Part shown: positions 52,237 through 64,000 of the stretch, piece by piece | How positions within the stretch are numbered: the first letter of the stretch is position 1 | Layout of the letters: each line of letters starts with the position of its first letter | Origin: Casuarina equisetifolia | Lineage: Eukaryota; Streptophyta; Magnoliopsida; Fagales; Casuarinaceae | Direction: 5' to 3' | Assembly (NCBI GenBank): GCA_028551475.1 | Contig: CM052356.1 | Location: 26,377,884-26,441,883 of the forward strand | DNA length: 64,000 bases | Position numbers and translations under genes: made by a program | Notes under the pieces: generated by a model | Seen by the model: the letters and a program-made list of their open reading frames with translations, nothing else | Told to the model about the DNA's origin: nothing | The model's database searches: none

Positions 52237-52791
52237 CTTCCAACGGCGAGGCAGATCAGTGGTGTAACCGCGCTCGGCGCCGCCGAGCTGCTTCGGGTTC
52301 TTGAATACTTGGGTGGTCGATCAGTGAGCTCCGTGATTCGGATCTGGATCCCGGGGATGAGACGCGAATTCGAGGGGCCAACGATGGCCAGGTCAGCTTT
52401 GAACAACCGGACTCTTGTACGGATCCAAAACTCCAACAATTCTTGATAAAATTCGAACAAAAGTTTTTCGTATTATTAAGATTAACTCGAATTCAAACTC
52501 AAGTAACGATGCTATATTACATTGTTGATATTCTATTACTATTTTGAGACATAAAGTAATTGTAATCAGATTAACGATTAACACTAAGACTAAAAATACT
52601 AGAAGCATAAAATTTCTGTTTTCTAAATGAGTTCACGTTGTTGTGTTGTGTTCTTCTTTTATTTCTTCCCGATCTTAAGTCTTTTTTTTTCTTTTTCTTT
52701 TTTTTACCTTTTCTTTAAAAAGCCAAATGCTCTCCTTTTTTAAAAGTCTTTTTTAATTTGACTTTAAAAGAAAAATACATAACTAAATGAC

Positions 52792-52849
52792 CTAAGGCTA
52801 AGGCTAAGGCTAAGGCTAGGAGGAAGCACCTATCTGACAAACTTGTTAA

Positions 52850-52892
<43 letters not shown>
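52792..52892. repeat. TAAGGC hexamer run and (TA)n microsatellite
   Basis: CTAAGG is repeated about five times in tandem, followed about 35 bp later by roughly 20 TA units. The hexamer is not the plant telomere repeat. Confidence 0.8.
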
Positions 52893-52894
<2 letters not shown>

Positions 52895-53422
52895 TTATTA
52901 GCCTTACTACAATTGCCTTGCAGGTCAAAATAATAATAGCATGATAATTAGCATAGTTTTTTAATGTTCCTTTAATTATAATTCGTTGTGTTTATATTTA
53001 GATTAAGCATAATAATACAAAAAAATTATGCCTAAATTTTCTTAAGAATATGCATATTCATGATCGTGTTGGTTAATTATAACTTGAATCTTAACAATCC
53101 TCTAGGATGAGATGTGAATTTGAGGCCAAGGATGCCCGAGGACTCAATCAAGAAAAAAGATTTTATTACTTTTGTTGTCAGCAAGTGCTTAATTTTGTAG
53201 TGAATAAGTTTTGATTGAGATTTCTTAGTTTTATATGCGATACTTTGAAAGTACTCGAGTGGGTGCATGGTTTAAAAAAAAAAGTTGTAAAGAAATAAGA
53301 GGACATCCTTGGCCAATTTTATTAGTCTCAATAAAAGTAATTTATTTAACACGTTCAAAACCATGGGCTTGTCTTCATAGGACAGCCCTTGTTTAAGTCC
53401 ATTAAGCAAAGTATTTCTAGAC

Positions 53423-53490
53423 AGTCTATACAAGTCAGAGGTCCAGTTGAAAGTGTTTCCAGAGTCTATACAAGTCAAAGGCCCAGTTGA
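53423..53490. repeat. Short tandem duplication, about 40-bp period
   Basis: GTCTATACAAGTCA(G/A)AGG(T/C)CCAGTTGAA occurs twice about 40 bp apart. Confidence 0.75.
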
Positions 53491-54683
53491 ACAACTATTG
53501 GGCTTCAAAATGAACATGAGGCGGATAATCCTACTCTGGAAAGCAAGCCTTGATTCCTTTGTATTACTTGGATTTCTGAAAAAACCTATGAAACCCACAA
53601 CGCAATTCTTATTGGAATTCTTTCAAGCTAATTGAACTTTTTTTTAACAATGACGACCTTAAACCCCCACAAGTTATACTAGTGTCTTTTGCAAGTTTAT
53701 AGTATATTTATATCAAACAAGTCTTCTCGAGAACCAAAAACGGAAAAGGGCATACGGAATTCCCGCCTTGCAAAGGAAAGCATGTGTAAAGAAGCAGAAA
53801 GAATGACTCTAAGGTGAATAGATTCTCACAAGGGTGGATTATGTTGGGAGAAAGGAATAAGAAAAAGCTTGTGAAAGAAGCTTTACTTTGGATTCCCTTC
53901 CCTTGAAAATGAAAGAATACACCTTTCATGCTCCAAAATCCAATAAGATAATACGAGTGATTATGACTCCCCCATTTCACTGTCAAGTTAACGGCCAACA
54001 GCGTTTTAAGGGTCCCTCAATTATTCATCATATCTAATTGCCACTTTTCTGTTGTTCAAAAAGTAACAATCATTAAGTGGAATTACGATTGCAGGATCCG
54101 ACCAGTGTTTGAATTACGAGGCTGCAATGTTGGAAATGTTATTCCAAACCCGCCAGTCAACCTTGAGCGCTGTGTCTGCCTACTCTTCAACCGCGCCAAT
54201 CTCCACCGAAAGAGGCACTGTAAACAACCTTCATTGAAAAGAAACTGAGGTTCTTTAGTACCACCGCTTGGAAACCTCCAAAAGTCCTCCATAATTGGTC
54301 CTGCTCCTGCTAGGGTTAGTCCTACTTTGAGTAGAACTTAAGAATAAGTAAATATTTTTGTAAGTTTATGTTATTATCGAAATTGTTTCGAAAGTGACTC
54401 AATCTATGAATCATGAAATGAAATGATGAGACAGAAATCACTTTTAAATGTGATAATAGGACATGGGTATAAAGAAAATGGAACCCAAACTTTTTGAAGA
54501 GCCATAAACACGCATGTATATCATAAAGTAACTCATCTAGACCTGCTTTTGTTCTGCCCTTATGAACCTCTAGTTCCGTCCCGAGGAAGTGCCCGAGCAC
54601 ATAAGTATAACGAGTTTCAGCCTGAGGCGACAAACCAGAACTGAGCTTTGTGTTTCTCCCAAGCTTATGCCCTTGTACTTCAG

Positions 54684-55274
54684 ATGAGGGAGGGTCTTTG
54701 CTTTGGTCTTGCTTCTGTGAGAGAGAAATGGTTTTCTTGGTTCTTGAGGATGGCGATCGTGGGGCTGGTCATGTTCGCCGACGTGACATCTCAGGATCAA
54801 GACGGGGCTCCATCAAGCGGCGATCTTTGTATCAGTGACTGTGGTACATGTCCTGTAATATGTTCGCCACCGCCACCACCGCTGCTAGGGTCATTTCCAC
54901 CGCCGTCACATCCAGGTCACCACTCACCCCCGCCGTACTCTGCCTACTCCCATCCACCGCCTCCACTGTTAACGCCAATTTCCGAGCCCCCGCCGTCGCC
55001 ACCGTCAACCGCTTATCCTCGGCCGCCTCCATCACCAGCGGCGTCTACGCCGATGACTTCTCCATATTCTTCAGGGGCAACTCCTCCGCCACCTCCTTTT
55101 AAGTACTTCAACAACATGCCGCCTTCGGGTCCCGCGACGCCAATGGCGGGACCGCGCGATTATCCCTATCCTTACTACTACTTTTATTCCTCCAAGGCTT
55201 CTTCACTTCCCCATGATGCTTCCTTCGTCTTTATGTTACTATTTCTCTTTCATTTTGTGCTTTCTTGCTGGTGA
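54684..55274 (+). CDS. Short proline-rich, extensin-like secreted protein, probably GPI-anchored
   Basis: A single-exon frame ends at TGA 55272-55274. Starting at 54684 it encodes 196 aa; a later in-frame ATG at 54750 gives 174 aa. From 54684, a hydrophobic segment (WFSWFLRMAIVGLVMFA) followed by DVTS-Q looks like a signal peptide. A CISDCGTCPVIC cysteine block follows, then about 100 residues rich in SPPPPP, PPPYSAY and PPSPP motifs that would be hydroxylated and glycosylated. A YPYPYYYFYSS tyrosine cluster precedes a hydrophobic C-terminus (FVFMLLFLFHFVLSCW) typical of a GPI signal. Short extensin proteins of this design sit in the cell wall or on the plasma membrane. The position between COG8 and the USP-kinase matches Arabidopsis At5g11990 (proline-rich family) as I recall. 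The start codon choice is uncertain. Confidence 0.8.
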   Translation: MREGLCFGLASVREKWFSWFLRMAIVGLVMFADVTSQDQDGAPSSGDLCISDCGTCPVICSPPPPPLLGSFPPPSHPGHHSPPPYSAYSHPPPPLLTPISEPPPSPPSTAYPRPPPSPAASTPMTSPYSSGATPPPPPFKYFNNMPPSGPATPMAGPRDYPYPYYYFYSSKASSLPHDASFVFMLLFLFHFVLSCW

Positions 55275-56945
55275 GTGAAGGGTGACAAGTTGATCTTTAG
55301 CAAAAATGGAGTCTCACGAGTCGGAAGAATGAAGAAGCCTATATACTTCTTCAGAATGTTAATATTTTTCAGTTTATTTGTTCCTTTTATTTTTTCATTC
55401 TACTAATGGTTATGGATAAACATCTTATTTTTTTGTTGACTGAGTAAAGATGTATTTACCTATCTGTAAAAACTTCGTTCATTATGAGAAACTGAAGGGC
55501 AGACATACTTGATCCATGTTATAAATTACAGCCCCAAGAATTTGAATGGGGAGGAGTTTCAGATGCATATTTTGTATTACTAATATGTTAATATGGTAAT
55601 TTTTATATGTTAACTAGAAATTTCAACGAGATTAGACATTTACATTGGTAATAAAAATAAATAAGTACAGCAACAACAATATTATGATGTTAGTTCTATC
55701 TGATAATATAGAGAGAATCATTTGATAGGTTGGAAGAAAAAAGATGATCCATCGTTCTCTCCCGTGGGGACTGTGAAGTGCTTTCCAGAAGGTGCTTCCG
55801 ACGTCTTGTCTTTTATTCTTTGTTCATCCTTCGGTAGTCTTAGCAACGTCATTGTAAAGCAAGAGAATAAAGTCAAGATTAGGAAAAGCTACAGAAAGAT
55901 GCGATTGGATTGCCTGCAATTATTACCACAGCCACTTGCGGCTTCTCCCCCTATTTTTATTTTTTATTTTTTTCTAGCTTAAAATTCTCATTGAATTTTA
56001 GTTGTTAGCTTAAGTGAAATTACAGTCTATTTCAAAATCCACTTAGATCTATAAAAAAAAATGTAGTGGAAAAGATTCAAATCCAAATCCAAATCCAAAT
56101 CATCCTATTTCTAAGAACTCTGATAAGAATAACAACGAATCAATAAAAGGCAATCTTAAGTGGCTACATTGCACAAGACAACGATTGGAAATAACCCCAT
56201 AATTAGCTTTGGTAAAGTAACCTGAGGCCTCTTGTTTTATGTTAGGTATTTCACTAAATATTACTTGTAAAAGCCTTATATGTGTTAGATGATTGAAAGA
56301 AGAAACCAAACAGTTGTTAATCACTCCATCTAGAGGATGACCATACACTCTTATCTAAATGGATAGGATGGTTCTACACCTATTCTAATTAGAAGGATTG
56401 GTTGTGCATGTCCATCTATTTAACTTATTGATCATTATCACTGTTATTTATTTATTTATTCTAAGGAGACATATCAAGAAGTCAATTCCCAATACTATAA
56501 ATTGTACAGTATTTCTTAACAAAATCAACATATGAGACTGCAAACATAAGAACGGTTGAAAATTTCCAGAACATAAACTTTTTAGGAGGGACTTTTTTCC
56601 AAGCACTGAAATGAAGCCTAGAGACTGTACATTTCTATTCTCTTATTCCATAAAACAAAACAGAGAACTTACTCGACTAACAACTCTTCGTTTCGTTAAG
56701 TTCAATCACTCGTTTCTTCAGATGCAAGCAGCTTCTCGGCAATGGTTCTTTTGATCCTCTTCACTTCCATTTGCCGCCATCTTATTATGACTTAGCTCTG
56801 TGTTCAATGCCCCACCAACAGTCTTGAGTTGGTCACCATGAATTCATAGTAGAACAGTAGGTAAGATTCAATGTTTCAGAAGAAAGTAAAACATCTTGTG
56901 ATTAAATTTGAAGTGAAGCAAGTGTATTTGAAGAAAGTCACAAAA
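55275..56945. other. Intergenic region between convergent genes
   Basis: Holds the 3' ends of the proline-rich gene (+) and the kinase gene (-). It is AT-rich with no recognised gene. A CCAAAT run occurs near 56080-56100. Confidence 0.5.
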
Positions 56946-59900
56946 CTATTTTAAGGTTGATGTCCTTGAATGTGAAGTCGGTCCGTAATGACTATGACCA
57001 CTACCGCTGTGTCCGCTGTGGGAATGTGTTTCACTGTTCTTTCCCAGCTCTCTTAATCTGTTGAGCTCCGGCACTATAACAGTGGCAAGATCAGGCCTAT
57101 CCTTCTTCCTTAGCTCTGTACACTTGAGTGACAATCTAGCGAATTGCAGAGCCTCCTCTACAGGCCAATCTGTTACCGTGGGATCAAGCACCTCCTCGAA
57201 TCTGTCTCCCTCAATGGCCTTCTTAACGTGGTGAGCAAGACCCATTGGGGTCTTTGCGGTGATGATTTGGAGTAGCAGTATCCCCAGTGAGTATATGTCC
57301 GATTTGGTTGTCAACTTGCCTGTTTGTTGGTATTCAGGATCTATGTAACAAAAAGTCCCAGCAGTAGCAGTCAAGTGGTATTGTGTGACATTATTAGCCA
57401 CGGAAGGTGGAACTAAACGGGCAAGGCCAACATCGCTGATTTTGCTCACATAATTGCGGTCTAACAGGATGTTGCCAGGCTTAAGGTCTCGGTGGACAAG
57501 GGGTTCTGGCTTTGCTTGGTGAAGGAATAGCAGTGCAGTGGCAATCTCTGCGGCTATTTTGAATCGTTTCCTCCAGGAAATCGGATGAGTGTCACCCCTT
57601 CGTAACAATCTATCTTCTAAGCTGCCATTGTCCATGTATTCATACACCAAGCATCCATACTCAGGGCAGGCGCCAAGTAAAAGGACCATGTTAGGATGTC
57701 TGATGCAGCTAAGGACCTCAACCTGTATATGTTTTAGATACTAGCCGTTAAAGATGGTATAGATAGTGTCTGATATTATCTAATACTTCATAATTGCTCG
57801 AAGAAGAATGATGTTCTTGTGAATGTAATCTCTGCGAGTGTACATGTGAAGATGCTTCTCAACATGTTAATTTAATAGGTGTGATAGCATGCTCTAAAGT
57901 AAGATTATTATCTAAGAAAACTGATTTAACTCAAATGTAAAGAAACATGCATGTCATACACCTCCTGCTGGAATTGCTTCCTCCCTTGCGCAGCATCAGG
58001 TCTCAAAACTTTGATGGCAACCGCAGTGTGATCAAGTCTGCCTCTATACACAGGTCCATATCCACCTTCACCAATTTTCATTGATGAACAGAACTTTTCC
58101 GTTGCTGCTTCGATCTCATCGATGGTAAATTTCCTGTATTGGATATCAGTATGTGTCAATGCAGACAATGCCCTGTTTTTCACTTCTGCCTCCTGCCTGG
58201 CCTTCATTTCTGCCTGTTTTCTTCTCTGTGCTTCGGTCTCTGCTAGCTTCCGGGCTGCCTCTGCAGCTTCGATGGCGGCTTTGCACTTAGCCTTCTCAAG
58301 TTCTGCTATGGCAAGAGCTGCTTCTTCAGCCAGCCTAGCTTCTTCAAACTCGCGGGCTTCCTCCAGCTTCCACTGGTGAAGCTCTTTAGCCTGCAAATCG
58401 GTGGAACAACATTTTACAGTCGTCACCCACTGAATCTTTCCACCACAACGGAAAGGGTTGACAAAACAGTAAAGATACATGCCACAACCGTCAGAGAACA
58501 TTTACGAATCTGCTCCTAGTTTTTGTTGGATCGTTAATATCCCAAATTAATGTCATAATCGGTGTTGATTTTATGTTCTAAGCTTCCTATTCAGTCTTGT
58601 TAAAGATAAACTCAACGATCTCACTGGGTTCATGTCCTTGGCTCACTGGCTCACTTATCTTTCTCCTTTTCCACAACCAAACCCTAACCACCATCGGTGT
58701 TATGTCGCCTTGAATCTCTACCATCCCCATGGACATCTTCGTTATCACATTCTCCTGCTCTTCCATTAAAGCCTTTTTAAGAGTTAGTAATATGAGATTC
58801 CATCAGGGTTAACACTCGAAGAGCAATAAGTGAGAAAAAAGAATGGCAACTTCAATGGCGCTAGAAAAGCCAAATATCATAACCTTGATGCCCTAGTTCA
58901 ATCAAATATTTAGTGGTTAATTTTTGAATTTCTTGAAAAATCTTGCTCATAGAGAGAGAGAGAGAGAGAGAGAGATGCTGATATAATAATGTCACCTTCT
59001 TTTTGGCCGATATTGCTTCTTTACAAGCTGAGCTATACATTTCCATGGTTTTCTTTAGCTCGAGCTTCAATCTTCTCATCTCAGCTTCTAGTTCTCGCTG
59101 TAATAAACCAGCAGCCGGTTACTTCATTATCATCATTATCACTTCTTTTGGTTAGTTAGATATTCAGACTCTTCTTACTGGGGTTCAGTATTCAATTTTC
59201 ACTTACTGCAGAATGTCTGACTGAGGATTCCCTGGGAGAATTTGGTACAGTGCCGAAATCTAAAATTTGGCCTGACATATCAACCGATCCTAGCATCAAT
59301 GCTTCTTGAGGACCGGCGTCATCAGCGGGAGAGTCGCGGCTAACGGAATTCCTTGCATGGTTCGAGAGTTCGCTATTTTCCACTGCGAGATTGATCGGAC
59401 TACTCCTAGCCCTCACCCGTGCTGTTGCTCTGGCTGTATCATGTCTCCTTTCGACATGCCATGTCTCTATTCCTCCACTGTTCCACGCTACCTTTGCATG
59501 TCTGCGTTTCACCAAGAACAATAATAAGTGTACATTTACACAAACCCTTGTGAAAACCAAGAAAACTCGATTGTTCATGGTTTTGGGTACCTAGCTCCAT
59601 TTTCTTCTACGCAGCGATCAGGTTTTCGTGGAAGCCCGGGTGGAGAAAGTTGTTCGTGGCGGTTTGCAGTATTGGCCATAGGCCTCAACGATGTTCTCCC
59701 CGTCAGTAACTTTCCCTTCGAAACTACATACACAGAACAGAACCTTGGTGCAGATTTCATCAAACCTCCCGGGATATCATGACCCTTGAGCTTCCTGTGT
59801 GAACCCCAGTAGTATTGTTTTAGTTTAATGTTTTAGATACACACGGACATATGAAGATACACAAAGAAACAGAGAGGACCTTGCAAGAGCATTCCTTGTC

Positions 59901-60469
59901 GATGCACCGACGATGATACTGCTCAGGCGGCTTTGGTGGATGAAGTCTATAAGTGCTTTCTGAACGTCATTATCATCGAGGACAACCTCTTTCAACTCAA
60001 TCTGAAATTCATAGAGAAAATCTGACGTTAGTTTCTCTTTAGGGTTCTGAAATTAATGCAAGGGACGTTGTACCCAATTCAACATACAGAAACCGCGTAC
60101 CCCTTTGCGAGCACAATATGCACGGTAGGGGATGAAGAGCTCGTTGGTGTCGGAGTCGTCGGATTCAGCATAACTTGAGCTGTCTGTAAGCCTCTCAACG
60201 AAGACACAAAATCAGAACCGCCAAGGCGAACCAATTTTACTGTTGCATTCATAGCGACAATGACGAAAACGGAATTAATTAGTGAGAGGGTACCTACGAG
60301 GTGAGGTGCTTTTGTGCCGGACGTGGATTAGGATGATAGACGGATTGGTAATTACAAGGTGATCGATCGCCCAGCGGACAGCATGCGGGCTGTTCTTGTC
60401 CTTGTCGATGGCCACGGCCATGCACTTAAAGCGTGGAGTAACATTTTCGGAAGGGAAGTGGGGAACCAT
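56946..60469 (-). CDS. USP-domain receptor-like cytoplasmic kinase (RLCK-IX type, without U-box)
   Basis: Eight exons on the minus strand give 727 aa: 60298-60469, 60101-60183, 59880-60001, 59591-59794, 59207-59501, 58996-59097, 57962-58390, 56946-57722, all GT-AG and in phase. Residues about 14-165 form a universal-stress-protein (adenine nucleotide alpha-hydrolase-like) domain (MAVAIDKDKNS, then SSIIVGAS). A serine-rich linker and a charged coiled coil (about 295-400, rich in AEEAALAIAELEKAK-type repeats) follow. The kinase has GEGGYGPVY near 433, VAIK, HRDLKPGNILLD and AGTFCYIDPEY. The DFG motif reads DVG, as is common in this family. The protein ends in a His/Ser/Gly-rich tail with no U-box, unlike the related PUB proteins. 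I recall Arabidopsis At5g12000 and At2g24370 with this architecture. Substrates are unknown. Confidence 0.9.
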
Positions 60470-61320
60470 TGGGCAAACTTTGACTCTGCAAAGACGTCAG
60501 TAGCGGCACAGCCACCAGCCACCAGCCACCAGGCTCAGCCACACCCACCACGACTGGATCCCCCACAAACTACCGCTAAAACCCGCGGAGGGAAGAAGAG
60601 GGAAGGAGAGGCTGAAGGTGGAACTGGAAGCCCATGTAGCCTTACGAGGAAAACTGAACTAACCAACCCTTAAATGCGAATCCCGGCCGTTGGCTTGATT
60701 TAGACAATTTGACCAGGCCATGGCACGGATTTCCGAACGACCTGGCCGGTCTCAATTTACCTGTTCGCTAGTCGTCCGCAAGACTAATACTGGGTCTTTG
60801 GAGATCATAGTTGCCTGTCCCATCATTAGAACCACTGGTGCATTCCCATTGCTACTTCGCTGGCCAGACACAATTCAACACATTAGTTGTGGGGGATGGA
60901 CTGAAAATTGAAGACCAATTCACACTGAACTAGTATTTTTGACGTGGTGGATTATATTAAGGAACTTTTCTTTTTTAAAAAAAAAAACTTGATATATTTT
61001 TTATTTTTATTTTGAAGAATATTCTCACGTGTGTCAGGACCTAGGGACCATGGTAGAAGTCCATGTTTATAGAGAGCCCGAATACTAGTTTTAGTTTAAG
61101 TAAAATAAAACTCAATTAGCTTTAAGTTCTATGGTTTTGGGGGGTTAAGTTGTCTGACTAAAGCCCTAGAGTATATGACTAATAGAGTTTCGTTTCACAT
61201 AAACCATAATCAATACCTAAGCTTTCATAAACCTAACTCCTGCCAGAATCTTTGGATCTTGACAAAATTTCACATAAACAAGGTAAGGCTACCAATATCA
61301 TTTCTAACCCAAAAAAGTGA
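60470..61320. other. Kinase promoter side and intergenic DNA
   Basis: The first 200 bp probably hold the leader and promoter of the leftward kinase gene; a GC-richer stretch spans about 60500-60660. No TATA box is obvious. No other gene was recognised. Confidence 0.45.
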
Positions 61321-63830
61321 AACCAAAAAAATTAATTGCTGAAATGATGCAAAATGGAATTATTCAACCTAGCCAAAGTCCTTTTTCCTCCTTAGTGTTA
61401 TTGGTTAAGAAGGCCGATGGGATGTGGCTTTCATATGTGGACTATTGTGCAGGTGACCATCAAAGATAGCTACCCAATTCCAATAGTCAATGAATTGATT
61501 AATGAACTACAAGGAGCTTGTGTCTTCACAAAGTTGGATTTATATGTAAGGTACCATCAAATCTATATGAAGGTTGAAGACATGGAAAAGATGGCTTTCA
61601 AAACACCATTTGGCCATTACAAATTCCTTATAATGCCATTTGGTCTCTACAATGCTCTTGTAACCTCCTAAGTGTTATAAATGACATCTTTAGGGTTCTT
61701 CTTAGGAAGTTCATCATCATTTTTTCTTTTTTATGATATCCTAGTATTCACAAGGTTTGAGGAAGAGCGTCAAAGGCATGTGTAGTATTTGACGACTTCC
61801 AAACAATAAAAAGCTCATGGGATTTTCTGGGCTTAACTAGATATTACCATCAATTCATCCAAAATTATGGAAGTATAGCTACCTCTCTTGCTGAACTCTT
61901 AAGGAAGGGGGCCTTTAAGTGAAACTCAGGAGCATAATTGGCCTTTAACTAGTTGAAAAAGGTAATGTCCAAGCACCTTTCTTGGTTCTACATGATTATT
62001 CTCAAAAATTCATTATAGAATGTAATGCTTCTAAAATGGGAGTAGGTTCTATGTTGTCTCAAAATAAAAGACCATTAGCATTCTTTAGTAAGGTGCTGCA
62101 TAGCAAAAAGCTTTCCTTCTCATAGGTTGAGAAGGAACTCCTTACTTTTTCTTTTTCTTTTTTCTATTAAAAACTAAAGGCATTATCTTCTTAGTCAAAA
62201 ATGCATCATTTGAAGTGATCAACAAAGTCTCAAGTTCCTTTAAAAATAGAAAATCACAAATCTTTTCCAACAATGGTGGTTTCAAAAACTTATGGGCTTT
62301 GATTTTTGATGTTGAGTATCAGTTAGGCAACAAAAAGCATGTGGTTGTTGCTTTGTCTAGGGAAGTTAAAACAAAGCAACATGGTTATGACAATCATTTG
62401 GCAAGGAGGTTAACAAGTAAGACAGTAAATGAAAGGCACGTGATGATTCTCTCCTCTCCAATTCCCACTTGGCTTAATCCCATAAGAAAAGACACAAAGA
62501 CTTCTCCAAAGCTAAAAGAACTAATTCATAAAATCCAAGGAAGAGAAATGATTGGACCATGGAAAGTAAAAGACAAGATCATATTTTTTAAAAGGAGAAT
62601 CTTTATTCTAAAAACATCATTGTTGATCCCAGTTATTTTGCATAACTTACATGTAAACTTTAATGAAGGCTTCCACAAAACATTAGAAATAGTCTATTCC
62701 ACATTTTACTAGAAGTCTTTGAGGGGCAATGTTCTTGAATGGGTATGTACATGGATGGTCTACCAAGCTCAAAAAGGAGAAAATCATTATCCATTTGGAC
62801 TACTAAGCCCTCTTTCCATCCCTCAATATGTGTAGGAAGGTATTTCAATGGACTTTGTAGAAGGTTATTAGTCATGGACCACTTGTCTAAATTTGCTAGA
62901 GTGATTCCCTTTTCACATCCTTGTATTGCAAGTTTTATGGCCTAAATATGTTGTGAAAACTTAGATATTCTATGAAAACATCTTCAATCAATTTGGACTC
63001 TCTAGATCCATTGTATGTGATCATGGCGCCATATTCATTGGTAAGTTTTGGACTAGACTCTTTGAGTTACAAAGGGTTTCTTTCAATTTTTCATCCTTAC
63101 CCCGAGACCAATGGCTTGTCAGAGGTAGTAAATTGATCATTAAAAATGTGCTTTTGTTGTTTTACCAATGAAAGGCCAAGGGAGTGGGTTCAATGGGTGC
63201 CATGGGCAAAGTTCTACCACAACACCCATGAACATGAAGCCATTAAAAAGACTCCCTTTGAAGTTATGTATGGAAAACTAGCCCTTTCTCTTATCTCAAT
63301 CATTAGAAATGTACTTGTGTTAATTTACCAATGCAAGGCCAATGGAATAGGTTTAATGGACACCATGGGTATAGTTCTATCACAATACTTATGAACATGA
63401 AGCCATTAAGAAGAATTCCTTTGAAGTTGTGTATAAAAGACCAACCTTTTTTTATCTTATGTGTTTTAGGAACATCACGACCAAAGTGATAGATAAAGAG
63501 CTACAAACTCATGATATAGTCCTAAAGGAAGTTTGACACCATCTCCAAAAGGCCTAATGAATAACTAAGGCCATTTATGGTCATAAGCAAACTAAGGTAG
63601 AGCTCTAGATAAAAGAGTGGGTTTTTCTGATATTACTTTCATATTGGCACACTTCCTTGCAACTTAGAAGAGCTCTTAAGCTCTTTCCCCAGTATTTTGA
63701 TCTCATAAGATTATCGATAATGTAAGGGTTTTAGCTTATAATTTGGATTTTCCTAATAATAACAAAATTCACCTAGTTATGCACATGTCCCAATTAAAAA
63801 GGTGTTCGGCTCCTATAACTTAATTCTTGG
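61320..63830 (+). mobile_element. Heavily decayed Ty3/gypsy pol fossil, chromovirus-like
   Basis: The order is reverse transcriptase (about 61330-61950, with FTKLDL, a YHQI block, and FLIMPFGL), RNase H (about 61980-62200), integrase zinc and core regions (about 62560-63440) and a C-terminal part (about 63640-63800) resembling the HxSQLK end of chromovirus pol. Motif wording is closer to Del/Tekay-type chromoviruses than to the Athila elements on the left. It is broken in many places (a dozen or more) and no LTR was found within the window; the right end may lie beyond it. It looks much older than the Athila and copia elements. Confidence 0.82.
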
Positions 63831-64000
63831 ATTAGTTGTGCAAGCAGGGTGATGATGATGAAGGCCTTACTAATGTAGTAAAAGCAGTGCTTAACCAGAA
63901 TAAACATAAAGGATATAAACAAATGTTGATTTAATGTAAAAGGATTGACCCCCCTGATGCCACCTAAGAGTATATGTCGAAATCCAAAGATCCTTATTTG

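Larger units (their letters stand above)
52237..54640. other. COG8 promoter side and intergenic region with simple repeats
   Basis: COG8 is transcribed leftward from about 52.3-52.5 kb. The interval then holds five TAAGGC-like units (about 52792-52818), a (TA)n tract at about 52852-52892 and a pair of direct repeats of about 28 bp at about 53423 and 53462. No gene was recognised. Confidence 0.5.

Noticed and set aside
51958-52446. Plus-strand 162-codon frame opposite COG8 exons 1 and 2
   Set aside because: It is the complement of real COG8 coding and leader sequence; the long frame reflects GC-rich codon use on the other strand.
52792-52818. Interstitial telomere repeat
   Set aside because: The unit is TAAGGC, not the plant TTTAGGG/CCCTAAA, and only about five copies occur.
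54832-55035. Minus-strand frame opposite the proline-rich gene
   Set aside because: It is a shadow of the proline codons; the plus-strand product has a signal peptide, cysteine block and GPI-like tail.

Overview
The window is nuclear DNA of a flowering plant, almost certainly a eudicot. It holds intron-rich genes with GT-AG splice sites, plant LTR retrotransposons (Athila and Sirevirus types) and plant L1-like LINEs, a canonical MIR156 gene, and three protein genes whose closest relatives are plant-specific in architecture. The species cannot be read from the sequence. Exon coordinates come from reading splice sites and frame by eye; each gene's exon lengths sum to a whole number of codons.

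Bases 1-23,080 are a nest of mobile elements. The left edge is the 3' part of an Athila (Ty3/gypsy) element ending in an LTR at 3771. An old L1-like LINE follows (from about 3.85 kb). It is split by a Ty1/copia element of Sirevirus type (LTRs 5279-6386 and 21730-22838, target duplication AGTAG). That copia element is itself split by a second Athila element (LTRs 10251-11505 and 18607-19863, target duplication TTGAT). The rest of the LINE resumes after 22843. LTR divergence by eye (about 4% copia, about 2% Athila) agrees with the nesting order.

Bases 23.1-40.7 kb are mostly gene-poor. They hold one clear gene, a MIR156 locus with a TATA box at 30873 and the exact 20-nt miR156 at 31061-31080. 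They also hold a decayed remnant on the minus strand near 26 kb that resembles a plant-virus movement protein, and an antisense LINE fragment at 36.9-37.9 kb.

Bases 40.7-60.5 kb are gene-dense. They carry, all on the minus strand except the third, a two-domain methyltransferase of the TRM140/METTL type (12 coding exons, 569 aa), COG8 of the Golgi tethering complex (12 exons, 570 aa), a small proline-rich extensin-like wall protein (+ strand), and a USP-domain receptor-like cytoplasmic kinase (8 exons, 727 aa). MIR156, COG8, proline-rich protein and USP-kinase appear in the same order as I recall for Arabidopsis MIR156E, At5g11980, At5g11990 and At5g12000, so this is probably an old conserved block. 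From 61.3 kb to the right edge lies a heavily decayed chromovirus-like Ty3/gypsy pol.
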